From: MED-G105 sp965263305
GTDB taxonomy: Bacteria > Pseudomonadota > Alphaproteobacteria > Caulobacterales > Parvularculaceae
NCBI GenBank assembly: GCA_965263305.1
Contig: OZ253666.1
Span: forward strand, 3,348,001 to 3,412,000
Length of the DNA: 64,000 nt
Reading direction: 5' to 3'
The translations under genes and the position numbers were made by a program. Below are positions 41,399-51,101 of this stretch, piece after piece (within the stretch, counting starts at the first letter, position 1; every line of letters starts with the position of its first letter). A model generated the notes under the pieces. That model was not told the DNA's origin and searched no databases. It saw nothing but the letters and a program-made list of their open reading frames with translations.

Positions 41399-43462
41399 AT
41401 GATGTTTGAAGATATGGACGACGATGCCTCGAAGGCGAGTTCTCATAAAACCGGTAAAAATTTTTTGACGGGTTTGAACAGCGCCATCGAAAGCGCCGCC
41501 GATTGGTTGGCGGTTCGCCAAAAGCCCGAAGGGTATTGGGTTGGACGATTAGAATCCAATAGCTGCATGGAAGCGGAATGGTGCTTGGCCCTATGGTTTA
41601 TGGGGCTCGAGGATCATCCATTGCGGGAGCGTCTCGCGCAGTCATTACGCGATACACAAAAGCCTGATGGCTATTGGTGTATTTATCACGACGCGCCGGG
41701 TGGTGATATCAATACAACGGTGGAAGCCTACGCCGCGCTTCGTTCCGTCGGTGATGCGCCAAGCGCGCCCCATATGGTCAAAGCCCGTGAGTGGATTTTG
41801 TCAAAAGGGGGTTTGCGAAATATCAGGGTCTTCACCCGGTATTGGCTGGCGATTATCGGCGAGTGGCCATGGCAGAAAACACCCAACCTACCGCCGGAAG
41901 TTGTCCATTTCCCAACTTGGTTTCCATTTTCGATTTACAATTTCGCTCAATGGGCGCGCGCAACGTTAATGCCGATTGCTGTTTTGTCGGCGCGCCGACA
42001 ATCGCGGCCCTTACCCACTGAACGTCGCCTCAACGAATTGTTTCCTGAGGGACGCGCTGGGTTCGACTATACGTTACCGGGCAAACCTGGTGCTGATATG
42101 TTCGATGGGTTCTTTCGGTTCACTGATAAGGTGTTGCACCGTTTACAGAGCATGGGCGACAGCGTTGGTTGGTCCTTCGGGCGGGAAGGCTCCATCAAAC
42201 GAGTTTTGGAATGGATCATTAAACACCAAGACGCAGACGGCGTATGGGGCGGGATCCAGCCGCCGTGGATTTATTCTTTGATGGCGCTTTATGTGGAAGG
42301 GTACGCCCTTGATCATGCGGTGTTGGAAAAAGGCCTAGGCGCGCTTGATGATCCGCGTTGGCGGGTTGACGTTGGAAAAGCGAGTTGGATCCAGGCCTCC
42401 ACGAGCCCGGTATGGGATACTGTGCTGACGCTTCTCGCCTTTGAAGATGCAGATGTAAACGAACATCATCGCCAAGAGACGGAAAAAGCGATTGACTGGC
42501 TGCTGAGTCAACAAGTGTTAAAGCCCGGCGATTGGTCCGTGAAATTACCGCGCTTGGCGCCTGGCGGTTGGGCGTTTGAATACAAAAACACCTATTATCC
42601 CGATACCGATGATACGGCCGTCGCCTTGATCGCCTTGGCCCCGTTCCGTCATGATCCCGCGTGGAAGGCAAAAGGCGTCGATAAAGCGATCGAATTAGGC
42701 GTCAATTGGTTGTTGGGCATGCAATGCAAAAATGGCGGCTGGGGCGCCTTCGATAAGGACAACGATAAAACAATTCTGACGAAGATCCCCTTTTGCGATT
42801 TCGGTGAGGCGCTTGATCCGCCATCTGTCGATGTCACCGCCCACATCGTTGAAGCCTTTGGCAAGCTGGGCTTTACCAAAGATCACCCGGCCATGGTGCG
42901 CGCGATCGATTGGATGAAGTCGGAGCAGGAGGCTGATGGCGCTTGGTTTGGACGCTGGGGCGTCAACTATGTCTACGGCACGGGCGCCGTCTTGCCGGCG
43001 CTTGAAGCTATCGGCGAAGACATGAACCAGCCTTATATCCGTAAGGCGACGGATTGGTTGATCACGAAACAGAATGCCGATGGCGGGTGGGGGGAGAACT
43101 GCGCCTCTTATATGGACCCAAAGCAGATCGGTGTTGGTCCTTCTACCGCTTCCCAAACCGCATGGGCGTTAATGGCGCTCATCGCTGCGGGCCGCGATGA
43201 TGATCGAAACGCCATCACCGACGGCGTCGCTTTTTTGATGGATCGTCAAAGCGAGGGCAGTTGGCACGAGCCGGAATATACGGGCACAGGGTTTCCAGGC
43301 TATGGCGTCGGTCAAACCATTAAGCTGACCGACCCGCTCTTGAAAGAACGCCTAAAACAAGGCGCAGAGCTCTCCCGTGCGTTCATGATAAACTATAATC
43401 TGTATCGCCATTACTTTCCGCTCATGGCGCTGGGGCGGGCGAAAAAGTTTCTCGCGGACTAG
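41399..43462 (+). CDS. shc: Squalene-hopene cyclase
   Basis: Shc (HpnF) cyclises squalene to hopene and hopanol in one step. The 687-residue protein has the catalytic acid motif DTDD at 402-405 and several QW-type repeats (for example GYWVGRLE, DGVWGGIQPPW, GGWGAFDKDND, DGAWFGRWGVNYVYGTG, GGWGENCASY). It acts on squalene made by HpnC-D-E encoded 17 kb away. The start is uncertain: ATG 41399 or 41402 follows GGGG, while ATG 41312 (716 residues) has no ribosome site. It is downstream of the Rieske operon on the same strand. Confidence 0.94.
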   Translation: MMFEDMDDDASKASSHKTGKNFLTGLNSAIESAADWLAVRQKPEGYWVGRLESNSCMEAEWCLALWFMGLEDHPLRERLAQSLRDTQKPDGYWCIYHDAPGGDINTTVEAYAALRSVGDAPSAPHMVKAREWILSKGGLRNIRVFTRYWLAIIGEWPWQKTPNLPPEVVHFPTWFPFSIYNFAQWARATLMPIAVLSARRQSRPLPTERRLNELFPEGRAGFDYTLPGKPGADMFDGFFRFTDKVLHRLQSMGDSVGWSFGREGSIKRVLEWIIKHQDADGVWGGIQPPWIYSLMALYVEGYALDHAVLEKGLGALDDPRWRVDVGKASWIQASTSPVWDTVLTLLAFEDADVNEHHRQETEKAIDWLLSQQVLKPGDWSVKLPRLAPGGWAFEYKNTYYPDTDDTAVALIALAPFRHDPAWKAKGVDKAIELGVNWLLGMQCKNGGWGAFDKDNDKTILTKIPFCDFGEALDPPSVDVTAHIVEAFGKLGFTKDHPAMVRAIDWMKSEQEADGAWFGRWGVNYVYGTGAVLPALEAIGEDMNQPYIRKATDWLITKQNADGGWGENCASYMDPKQIGVGPSTASQTAWALMALIAAGRDDDRNAITDGVAFLMDRQSEGSWHEPEYTGTGFPGYGVGQTIKLTDPLLKERLKQGAELSRAFMINYNLYRHYFPLMALGRAKKFLAD

Positions 43463-43517
43463 GGATCGCAATGATCGTTGAAGATTGCTTCGGTCATAAA
43501 TTGAAGAGGATATTGGA

Positions 43518-44180
43518 TTGACTTCTGATTCTGCGACGGCGGGCATAGATTGCTACTTTTCTTTTCGAAGCCCGTACTCATATTTAGCGACCCCTGGAAT
43601 GAAACGCTTGCGCGATGATTTTGAGATCGCTTTAAATTTGCGTCCGGTCTTACCGCTCGCCGTGCGCGAACCTGATTATTTCCAGCCCGAAAACCTCAAG
43701 CGTGTTCGCTACATTATGATTGACTTTCCGCGCCGGGCGGAATTTCTCGGGATGGCTTATCAATGGCCCCAACCAGATCCGATTGTCCAAGATCCGGAAA
43801 CGTTCAAAATTGCCGAGGAACAGCCCTTTATTCATCGACTTACAGAGTTAGGCGTTGAGGCCCAGCGGCGCGGTAAAGGGATCGATTTCGCCTATGAAGT
43901 CTCGCACGTTATTTTTGGCGGCGTGAAAGACTGGAATCAGGGCGATCACATTGCCAACGCCGCCATGCGAGCCGGATTAGATTTGGCCGAAATGGAAGCG
44001 GCGCGCGAGTCTGGCGCCGGTCATGGGGACGAAATTCACGCTAATCAGAAGGCGCTGGAAGCGGCCCACCATTGGGGCGTACCCACATTGGTTTTCAATG
44101 GGGAGCCGTTCTTTGGAGAGGACCGCATTGATACCTTGCGCTGGCGCTTGGAAAAAAGCGGCATCTCGCGCCGAACGTAG
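43518..44180 (+). CDS. 2-hydroxychromene-2-carboxylate isomerase / DsbA-like family protein
   Basis: This 220-residue thioredoxin-fold protein matches the HCCA isomerase / kappa GST group: DCYFSFRSPYSYLA with the serine expected to activate glutathione, then GDHIANAAMRAGLD and WGVPTLVFNGEPFFGEDRIDTL, where the cis-proline VPT appears. Its substrate is not predictable. The start is TTG 43518, with GAAGAGGA 7 bp upstream; no ATG lies before the conserved start. It begins 55 bp after shc and may be cotranscribed. It is convergent with the beta-helix gene 6 bp away. Confidence 0.85.
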   Translation: MTSDSATAGIDCYFSFRSPYSYLATPGMKRLRDDFEIALNLRPVLPLAVREPDYFQPENLKRVRYIMIDFPRRAEFLGMAYQWPQPDPIVQDPETFKIAEEQPFIHRLTELGVEAQRRGKGIDFAYEVSHVIFGGVKDWNQGDHIANAAMRAGLDLAEMEAARESGAGHGDEIHANQKALEAAHHWGVPTLVFNGEPFFGEDRIDTLRWRLEKSGISRRT

Positions 44181-44186
44181 ATCGGG

Positions 44187-45470
44187 TTATAGCGCCGCCA
44201 AAGCGCCCGTTAGCTTAATCGCGGGGAGTTTCGGCAGGACGCATTGATAGTCATCCGAGGAGACTGACGGGTTGGCGAAACCGTTTGGCGCATCAACATT
44301 GATGATTAATGCATCCCCATTGTTGACGCAGATACGTTTGTCCTCCGGTAGGGCTCCGTCGACGGTTTTTTGTGGATCAACAAAGCCGTCCCACAATATT
44401 TCCGGCAACGCTCCTTCCGGGCCGAACATGGCGTTTTTCAACGTCGATAATTCATTGGTGCCAGGATTTGCGCCGCTCTCAGTGATTTGATTATCGTAAA
44501 TATAAATCCCCTCTGGATAGGGATCAAATTCGTCCGAAAAGCTTAGATCTGCGAACCCGGAAGAATAAACGCTAGAGATTATCACGCCGCCGGTGCCGTG
44601 ATCGGAAATTTCATTGTTGAAGATCTCTACTTGATCATTCGAATTGACAATTATCCCGGTGCCCGCAGGCACGCTCGCGACGGGTGTGCCGGCCGCGCCA
44701 AAGTTATCCGTATTGTTCTCCAACACCTTGTTGTTGAAGACCCGCGTGCGGGCGCCGCGTTGGGGCAGGTTTGGCATATTAAAAACGAGAATACCGCCCG
44801 TATTGTTCACAGCGACATTGTCGTAGACATCCGCATCTTGCGTATTTTCTACTTCAATGCCGGCCACGTTATACTCAGCGCGGTTGTTTCGGATGACGAC
44901 ATTTTTTGACTGCCCGACATAGATCCCGGCGTCAGAGGCGGCGATGGCGACGTTTTCTTCAATCAATACATTGGAGGTTTGAACCGGGTAGAGACCATAG
45001 GCGCCATTTTCTGTTTTGGGCCCATCCGTCCATTCGGTGCGCACACGGCGAATAATGATGTTCTCCGCTTCAACAATTTTCAGGGCGTCGCCCTTGGCGT
45101 CCTCAATCGCCAGATCTTCAATTGTAAAATCACTGCCCGTGACCAATAGCCCTTCCGCACCGGCGGCTTGATTCTTAAAGCTGAGGATGGACTTATCCAT
45201 GCCGGCGCCGCGAATAGTGACGCCATCTACCGCGAGGCTTAAGGAGCGGTCGAAAGAAAAAACACCTTCCGGAATTTCGATGACGTCGCCGGGGTTGGCG
45301 TTCAAGAGCGACGCCATCAATGTGTCCTCATAGGGCGTTTCATCGACCGTTGACTGCTCGTCAATGGAATCGGCGGCGCTGTTATCCGATGTTTCCTTTG
45401 CACAGCCTGCGATAATCAAAAACGCCGCCGCTGACATGCCGCAATGCAATAATCGACGACAGGTCGACAT
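44187..45470 (-). CDS. Parallel beta-helix repeat lipoprotein
   Basis: This 427-residue protein starts with a lipoprotein signal and the lipobox LIIAGC. The mature part is a right-handed beta-helix, as shown by repeated N-x-[IV]-x-x-N turns (SNVLIEENVA, KNVVIRNNRAEYN, DADVYDNVAVNNTGG, RVFNNKVLENN, VEIFNNEISDHG). Related proteins bind or cleave polysaccharides, or belong to the NosD group, but no catalytic site is evident. The ATG at 45470 gives a normal-length signal; ATGs at 45521 and 45551 are open alternatives. It diverges from the exported amidase gene. Confidence 0.82.
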   Translation of the reverse strand: MSTCRRLLHCGMSAAAFLIIAGCAKETSDNSAADSIDEQSTVDETPYEDTLMASLLNANPGDVIEIPEGVFSFDRSLSLAVDGVTIRGAGMDKSILSFKNQAAGAEGLLVTGSDFTIEDLAIEDAKGDALKIVEAENIIIRRVRTEWTDGPKTENGAYGLYPVQTSNVLIEENVAIAASDAGIYVGQSKNVVIRNNRAEYNVAGIEVENTQDADVYDNVAVNNTGGILVFNMPNLPQRGARTRVFNNKVLENNTDNFGAAGTPVASVPAGTGIIVNSNDQVEIFNNEISDHGTGGVIISSVYSSGFADLSFSDEFDPYPEGIYIYDNQITESGANPGTNELSTLKNAMFGPEGALPEILWDGFVDPQKTVDGALPEDKRICVNNGDALIINVDAPNGFANPSVSSDDYQCVLPKLPAIKLTGALAAL

Positions 45471-45672
45471 TCGCCGATCCGTAGGCGAGAGGTCGTCAGG
45501 CAAAATCTTCCTCGACCCCATCGGCGAAAAGCAAACCTTGCTCGGTAACATCGTCACGTCCCCATATTTGAATCTCTTGAGAGAATAGCTTACCGCGTAT
45601 GATCAACAACGCCAAACACTGATGACAGGCGTGCCGACAGGCTATGATGTTCAATGATGCAAGAGGTTGAAA

Positions 45673-47202
45673 ATGGGCGGTCAGGATAACGTGAGAGCCA
45701 CGAGAAGACAGGTTCTACAAGGTGGTGCAGCCGCCATAGCGATGGGCTCGTTTGCATCCTGCGCGAAAGCACCGATAGCGGACGATGAGATGGAACTCGC
45801 CTCCATCGATGCTGTCGAAACCGTCCGTCGTCTTCGCGAGGGGGAGATCACGATCGTTGAGGTCGTAAGTGCTGCGATCGATCGCGCAAAATCTGTCAAT
45901 CCTTTTACCAACGCCATTGTCACCAACAGTTTCGACGACGCGCGCCGCGCGGCGGCCGCGGGGCGAACTGGCGCGTTTGCCGGGCTGCCGACGTTCATCA
46001 AAGATCTTACCGACGTGAAGGGCCAGCCGACGCAATATGGCGCGCGTGCGTTCGCTGGCAATATTGCGGCGTCGCAGCCGCCGTTCACCGATGCCATGGA
46101 TCAACTGGGCGTCATTAGTCTAGGGAAAAGCGCCACACCGGAATTTGGCCTGACGGCTACAACAGAACCGCTTGCTCACGGTCCAACGCGTAATCCTTGG
46201 AATGTTGATCATTCCGTGGGCGGTTCGTCTGGCGGTGCGGCGGCTCTTGTCGCCTCTGGCGTCGTCCCAATGGCCCATGCCAGCGACGGCGGCGGATCAA
46301 TCCGCATCCCCGCTTCCAGTTGCGGTCTGGTCGGCCTAAAGCCGACCCGTGCGCGCCTTCCTAGTCCCTGGTTGCGACCCGCGCCGCCAATCGAGATATC
46401 AACGCCAGGTGTTGTCAGCCGCACCGTTCGGGACACCATCGCATTTTATGCGGCAATGGAAGCGGTCGCGCCGCCGTCGCTCCCTCTCATTGGGGGCGAC
46501 CTTCAGCCTGTCGAACGACGGTTAAAAATCGGGTTCTTTACCGACGGTCCGACGGGATATCCGGTTGATCCGGATGTGGTGGAGGCGGTAACGGCCGCCG
46601 CTGCCATCTGTGAAGCGGCGGGGCACACGGTCGAGGCGATTGCGACGCCATTTGACGCCTCACCCGTTGATGATTTCATGTTGTACTGGGCTGGGCAGGC
46701 GCGCCAGGCCGTCAGTGGCTGGGAAAAAGCCACCGGCCGCCGCGCTGGATATGATGAGTTTGAGCCTTTTACCTTTGGTCTTGTACGCCATTTTGAGACG
46801 AACCGGAGCGGTTTTGATAAAGCTGTTCGACGTTTGAAAACCTTTGAGGCGATGTACGAAAAAAAGCTTGGCGATTTCGATGTCTTCTTGTCGCCTGTTC
46901 TTTCGACACCGCCGCCGCGAATCGGTCATTTGCGGACGGATGTTGCTTTTGACGTCGCCTTTGAGCGTGTGATGGCCTATGCCCAATTCACGGGCGGTCA
47001 CAATCTCTCCGGGGCGCCCGCGATTTCACTGCCTCTTGGTCAGTCTACCGATGGATTGCCAATCGGAGCGATGTTCGCTGCGAAGAAAGGGCAGGATAAA
47101 CTGCTTCTTGAGTTGTCCTTGGAACTGGAAGAAGCCGCTCCATGGATTGCGCGGCGTGCGCCTTTGTTCGGGAAGGGCCCTGAAAATTCATCAGCGAAAT
47201 AA
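45673..47202 (+). CDS. Exported amidase (amidase signature family), Tat lipoprotein
   Basis: This 509-residue enzyme starts with a twin-arginine signal (RRQVLQGGAAAIAMGSFASC) whose lipobox cysteine is C30. The amidase signature supplies the Ser-cisSer-Lys triad: K110 in FIKDLTD, the cis-Ser in GGSSGGAAA (185-186) and S209 in DGGGSIRIP. It hydrolyses an amide or related bond outside the cytoplasm; the substrate is unknown. The ATG at 45673 follows AAGAGG. It is divergent from the beta-helix lipoprotein gene, and a second exported amidase occurs at 54335. Confidence 0.88.
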   Translation: MGGQDNVRATRRQVLQGGAAAIAMGSFASCAKAPIADDEMELASIDAVETVRRLREGEITIVEVVSAAIDRAKSVNPFTNAIVTNSFDDARRAAAAGRTGAFAGLPTFIKDLTDVKGQPTQYGARAFAGNIAASQPPFTDAMDQLGVISLGKSATPEFGLTATTEPLAHGPTRNPWNVDHSVGGSSGGAAALVASGVVPMAHASDGGGSIRIPASSCGLVGLKPTRARLPSPWLRPAPPIEISTPGVVSRTVRDTIAFYAAMEAVAPPSLPLIGGDLQPVERRLKIGFFTDGPTGYPVDPDVVEAVTAAAAICEAAGHTVEAIATPFDASPVDDFMLYWAGQARQAVSGWEKATGRRAGYDEFEPFTFGLVRHFETNRSGFDKAVRRLKTFEAMYEKKLGDFDVFLSPVLSTPPPRIGHLRTDVAFDVAFERVMAYAQFTGGHNLSGAPAISLPLGQSTDGLPIGAMFAAKKGQDKLLLELSLELEEAAPWIARRAPLFGKGPENSSAK

Positions 47203-47227
47203 GCGAAGCAAGGGCGGGCGAGGCGCT

Positions 47228-47902
47228 TTAACGCCCGCCCGACTGCAAGGCGTCCATTAACCCTTTGAAAAACGTCACCCCGTCCATGCCGCCCAACAGC
47301 GGTGATATGGCTCGTTCAGGGTGGGGCATCATGCCGAGGACGTTACCGGTCTCATTCAAAATGCCGGCAATGCTGCGCGCGGCGCCGTTTGGATTGTCGA
47401 TATAGCGAAACGCGACGCGGTTTTCTTGTTCAAGGGTGTCGAGGGTCGCCTCATCGGCGACGTAGTTGCCATCATGGTGGGCGACGGGGAAGGTGACAAC
47501 CTGATTGTGATCAAGACCGTTCATGAACACTGACTCGGTGGCCTCGACCCGAAGAGAAACATTGCGACAGACAAAATCGAGATTTGCATTTCGCATTAGC
47601 GCGCCCGGCAATAAGCCTGCTTCGGTCAAAATCTGAAACCCATTACACACGCCAAGGACAGGCGCGCCGGCCTTAGCGCGGTCAATCACTGCGTTCATAA
47701 TGGGGGAACGCGCGGCCATGGCGCCGGCGCGCAGGTAATCTCCATACGAGAACCCGCCTGGCAACACGATTAAATCTGCGTCCGGCAGATTTGTATCGCC
47801 GTGCCATACCATGGCGGGCGCGACGCCCGTGACTTCTTTCAGAGCGACGGCGGCGTCACGATCGCAATTGGACGCAGGGAAGACAACAACGGCTGATTTC
47901 AT
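47228..47902 (-). CDS. purQ: Phosphoribosylformylglycinamidine synthase subunit PurQ
   Basis: PurQ is the glutaminase subunit that gives ammonia to PurL in step four of purine synthesis. The 224-residue class I amidotransferase has the nucleophile elbow GVCNGFQIL and LPGGFSYGDYLRAG, and the His-Glu pair in MMPHPERAI. It follows purS by 20 bp and purC lies before purS, a standard alphaproteobacterial purCSQ order. PurL is not in the window. Confidence 0.96.
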   Translation of the reverse strand: MKSAVVVFPASNCDRDAAVALKEVTGVAPAMVWHGDTNLPDADLIVLPGGFSYGDYLRAGAMAARSPIMNAVIDRAKAGAPVLGVCNGFQILTEAGLLPGALMRNANLDFVCRNVSLRVEATESVFMNGLDHNQVVTFPVAHHDGNYVADEATLDTLEQENRVAFRYIDNPNGAARSIAGILNETGNVLGMMPHPERAISPLLGGMDGVTFFKGLMDALQSGGR

Positions 47903-47922
47903 AGCAAAAGTCTTTATGCCGA

Positions 47923-48174
47923 TTAAGAGAGGATTTTGATTTCGTAGTTTTCCATCACCGGATTAGCGAGAAGCTTCGCGCACATTGCTTCAACAGTTTC
48001 TTTCGCCGATGCTTCGTCTGTCGCCTGTCCATCCGGAAGGGTCAGTTCAATGACTTTTCCTTGGCGCACATCACTGACCCCGTCAAAGCCAAGCCCCTTT
48101 AATGCGCCTTCAATGGCTTTACCTTGGGGGTCAAGGACGCCGTTCTTCAGGGTGATCTCAACTTTTGCTTTCAT
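47923..48174 (-). CDS. purS: Phosphoribosylformylglycinamidine synthase subunit PurS
   Basis: PurS bridges PurQ and PurL. The 83-residue protein follows the family length and pattern: MKAKVEITLKNGVLDPQGKA, GFDGVSDVRQGKVIEL and the C-terminal LLANPVMENYEI. The ATG at 48174 begins this motif; the frame stays open upstream without family character. It sits between purC and purQ. Confidence 0.96.
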   Translation of the reverse strand: MKAKVEITLKNGVLDPQGKAIEGALKGLGFDGVSDVRQGKVIELTLPDGQATDEASAKETVEAMCAKLLANPVMENYEIKILS

Positions 48175-48231
48175 CGTTTTAAATCCATGATGGCTGTCGG
48201 AATGCAGCTGTTCGCCATTTTCCCAGTACAC

Positions 48232-49008
48232 TTACTTTTCGTTGTCGCTCACGAGAACCGGACCCTTCGCGCCGGCGGCGCTGCTGTCTTTTAAGACGCC
48301 AAGACGCATAGCGACGTCTCGGTAGGCGTCTGTCACCCCGCCCAAATCCTTCCGGAAACGATCTTTATCCAGCACCGCGCCGGTTTCCAGATCCCAAAGC
48401 CGGCAGGAATCAGGGCTGATCTCATCGGCCAATATGAGACGCATTAGGTCGCCTTCGAATTGGCGGCCGAACTCAACTTTGAAGTCGATGAGCTTAATAC
48501 CAACGGCGGCGAACATGCCTGCAAGATAGTCGTTCACCCGCAGGGCAAGAGACATCATGTCGTCAATTTCTTGAGGTGAGGCCCAGTTAAAGGCTGTGAT
48601 GTGTTCCTCTGACACGATGGGATCCCCGAGGTCGTCGTTTTTATAGTAAAATTCAATTACCGAACGCGGCAAGGCTTGGCCTTCCTCAATGCCGAGTCGC
48701 TTTGCGATGGAGCCAGCCGCCACATTCCGCACGACAACTTCCAGCGGGATAATTTCCACCTGCCGAATGAGCTGCTCGCGCATATTGATGCGCTTGATGA
48801 AATGGGTCGGCACGCCAATGCGCTCCAAGCCCTGCATGATAAATTCCGAAATCCGGTTGTTTAAAACGCCCTTACCCTCGAGGACGGCGCGCTTTTGGTT
48901 GTTAAACGCGGTGGCGTCGTCCTTAAAATGCGCGATGAGGGTGCCCGGTTCCGGGCCTTCATAAAGGATCTTCGCCTTGCCTTCGTAGATTTGCTTTCGC
49001 CGCGTCAT
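48232..49008 (-). CDS. purC: Phosphoribosylaminoimidazole-succinocarboxamide synthase
   Basis: PurC makes SAICAR from CAIR and aspartate using ATP. The 258-residue protein shows YEGKAKILYEG at the start, DDATAFN, the EVVVRNVAAGS signature and the LIDFKVEFGR segment, in order. The ATG at 49008 has AGGA 6 bp upstream. It is first in purC-purS-purQ, with 57 bp before purS. Confidence 0.96.
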   Translation of the reverse strand: MTRRKQIYEGKAKILYEGPEPGTLIAHFKDDATAFNNQKRAVLEGKGVLNNRISEFIMQGLERIGVPTHFIKRINMREQLIRQVEIIPLEVVVRNVAAGSIAKRLGIEEGQALPRSVIEFYYKNDDLGDPIVSEEHITAFNWASPQEIDDMMSLALRVNDYLAGMFAAVGIKLIDFKVEFGRQFEGDLMRLILADEISPDSCRLWDLETGAVLDKDRFRKDLGGVTDAYRDVAMRLGVLKDSSAAGAKGPVLVSDNEK

Positions 49009-49363
49009 AGTTTTCCTGTGTTCTCGCCCATTGTGCACCGTCTCAGGTGTTGTGATGGGGGGCTCTTTATCCGCTTGTAGCACGATAGCCGCAGCTCGTG
49101 TGTTCTTTACGCCCGCTTCAGGCGAAGCCTAAATTCTACGGGGTGTTAAGACCACAAGCAGAAGCGCTTGCTTATCTGAAGAACTTGGCGCGCCCAGCGT
49201 CAATAACTAAAAGCGGGGCTATACGCCGTTGCGCTCAGCGTGAAAACCCCCCACATACGACCCAATTGAGTAGCGTCGCTAGGGGATCGCCACGTGGTCT
49301 CCCGCAGCGCTTTGATGGGCGATGTTGATGGATCGCCGCGATAAAAGGTTAGGAAAATCGGCC
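49009..49363. other. Intergenic region between purC and the ATPase zeta gene
   Basis: This 355-bp gap lies between divergent genes and should carry both promoters. I find no small gene, RNA, or strong hairpin in it. A purine riboswitch was sought and not seen. Confidence 0.45.
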
Positions 49364-49687
49364 ATGAACTCCTTTGACGACCGTAAAGATAGTTTTGAGA
49401 AAAAATTCGCCCATGATGAAGCGCTTCAATTCAAGGTCGCGGCGCGCCGGAATAAGCTTCTCGGCCTATGGGCGGCTGAGCTATTAGGCAAGGAAGGCGA
49501 TGAGGCCGAAGCCTACGCCAAAACAGTGGTCGTTGCTGATTTAGAAGAAGCAGGGGACGATGATGTGTTTCGCAAACTGCGCAGCGACTTTGACACCGCA
49601 GGGGTGGATCAGTCAGATCATCAAATTCGCCGTCACATGGAAGAGTTGATGACGGAAGCGATTAAGCAAGTGCAGGAAGAGGGATAA
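49364..49687 (+). CDS. ATPase inhibitor subunit zeta (DUF1476)
   Basis: This 107-residue protein belongs to the alphaproteobacterial zeta family, whose Paracoccus member binds F1-ATPase and blocks ATP hydrolysis. The opening SFDDRKDSFEKKFAHDEALQFK, with RNKLLGLWAAELLG and the helical C-terminal part, are typical. The ATG at 49364 has an AGGA site, and the longer upstream frame has no support. This gene is a strong class marker for alphaproteobacteria. Confidence 0.93.
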   Translation: MNSFDDRKDSFEKKFAHDEALQFKVAARRNKLLGLWAAELLGKEGDEAEAYAKTVVVADLEEAGDDDVFRKLRSDFDTAGVDQSDHQIRRHMEELMTEAIKQVQEEG

Positions 49688-49749
49688 CGAACGGACCCCT
49701 CTCCCGAAACTAATGCGCAAAACGCGCGCAACTGAGATTGGAGAGTGAG

Positions 49750-50523
49750 ATGGGGCGTCTGGACGGAAAGAAAGTCTTCATCACCGGCGGGGCGCAAGGT
49801 CTTGGCGCGTGCTTTGGACGGATGTGCGCTGAACAAGGCGCCCAAGTATTTTTAACGGACATCAATGGCGCTGGCGCGTCGGAAACAGCTGAAGCGATCA
49901 ACGCTATAGTCCCTGGCGCGGCGTCCTCCATCCAGCATGACGTCACCAAAAAAGAGGAATGGGAGGCGGCGCTACAGGCGGCGCAAGACGCCATGGGCGG
50001 CGTTAGTGTGCTCATTAACAACGCCGGTATTGGGTCGGCGGGAAATATCGAAACCGAAAGCTACGAGATGTGGCGCAAGGTCCATGAGATCGATGTCGAT
50101 TCGATTTTCATTGGGACGCAATTAGCGATGCCGTTGTTGAAGGAGAGTTCGCCGGCCTCGATTATCAATATTTCGTCAGTTGCCGGGATGGTCGCTGACG
50201 GCATGATGCTCTCCTACAACAGCGCCAAAGCCGCCGTTTGGATGATGACGAAATCGATCGCCCTCCATTGCGCCCGGGCGGGCTATGACGTTCGGTGTAA
50301 TTCCGTCCATCCCGTCTTTACTCGAACGCCGATCATCGACCCGCTATTAGCGAAGGGCGGGGGCGGCGACGTCGGAGAGGCAAAACTTGTTCGCCAGATT
50401 CCGTTAAAACGCCTTGGCGAACCAGAAGATATTGGTTACGCGGTCCTATACCTAGCCTCAGATGAAAGCCGGTTTGTGACGGCGGCTGAATTCAAAATCG
50501 ATGGCGGCATCACCGCGCAATAG
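49750..50523 (+). CDS. SDR family oxidoreductase
   Basis: This 257-residue classical short-chain dehydrogenase has TGGAQGLG, the NNAGIGSAG motif, and the catalytic S...YxxxK in ISSVAGM...SYNSAKAAV. The C-terminal SRFVTAAEFKIDGGITAQ is usual for this class. The type resembles cyclopentanol or steroid dehydrogenases, but the substrate is not known. The ATG at 49750 has a GGAG site 6 bp upstream; an in-frame TTG at 49738 overlaps that site. Confidence 0.88.
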   Translation: MGRLDGKKVFITGGAQGLGACFGRMCAEQGAQVFLTDINGAGASETAEAINAIVPGAASSIQHDVTKKEEWEAALQAAQDAMGGVSVLINNAGIGSAGNIETESYEMWRKVHEIDVDSIFIGTQLAMPLLKESSPASIINISSVAGMVADGMMLSYNSAKAAVWMMTKSIALHCARAGYDVRCNSVHPVFTRTPIIDPLLAKGGGGDVGEAKLVRQIPLKRLGEPEDIGYAVLYLASDESRFVTAAEFKIDGGITAQ

Positions 50524-50717
50524 GTGAACGCTAACCGAGTGCGTTCTGGCAGATAGCCGGTCTCGCAAATGGCGGGGCCGATGATTAGCCTTATTAACCC
50601 CATTTCTGCGCAAAACTACATTGCTTTGTCGTATTAGCGTGATAACACGCAATTGCACACAGACGTCTCCTTGAGGGCTCGTCAAAAACAAAAGCCTATT
50701 TGAAAGGATCCAGCCAT

Positions 50718-51044
50718 ATGGACCAAGATCGAGCGTCGGCCATTTTACCGGTGTGCGAGGCGATCCTGACCTTGCATGCCAGTGCGGAGATTTCCTCTTT
50801 TTTGAGAGATCTTTTGACGCCGTCGGAACTCACCGCGATTGCGGAACGCTGGCGGATTGCTGAATTGCTGGATGGTGGGGAGATGTCCTACCGAAATATC
50901 GCTGAGGCGACGGGCGCATCGACAACGACAATCGCGCGGGTCGCTCGGTTTTTAAAAGACGAGCCCCATCAAGGATACCGGATGGCGTTGGATCGACGCA
51001 AAGCGCGGCTTACGAACCACGTTGACGAAAGCGCAATGAAATAG
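50718..51044 (+). CDS. YerC/YecD family TrpR-related regulator
   Basis: This 108-residue protein has the TrpR-like helix-turn-helix: LTPSELTAIAERWRIAELL leads to MSYRNIAEATGASTTTIARVARFL. The YerC/YecD group sits in the TrpR superfamily, and members can regulate His biosynthesis genes. Here it lies 57 bp upstream of hisG on the same strand, which suggests control of hisG. The ATG at 50718 is chosen over a TTG at 50700. Confidence 0.85.
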   Translation: MDQDRASAILPVCEAILTLHASAEISSFLRDLLTPSELTAIAERWRIAELLDGGEMSYRNIAEATGASTTTIARVARFLKDEPHQGYRMALDRRKARLTNHVDESAMK

Positions 51045-51101
51045 ACGACAGAGTTTTAACATACAACGCGCCAAGGGCGGATGTAACGGGGACCATCAAC
51101 A

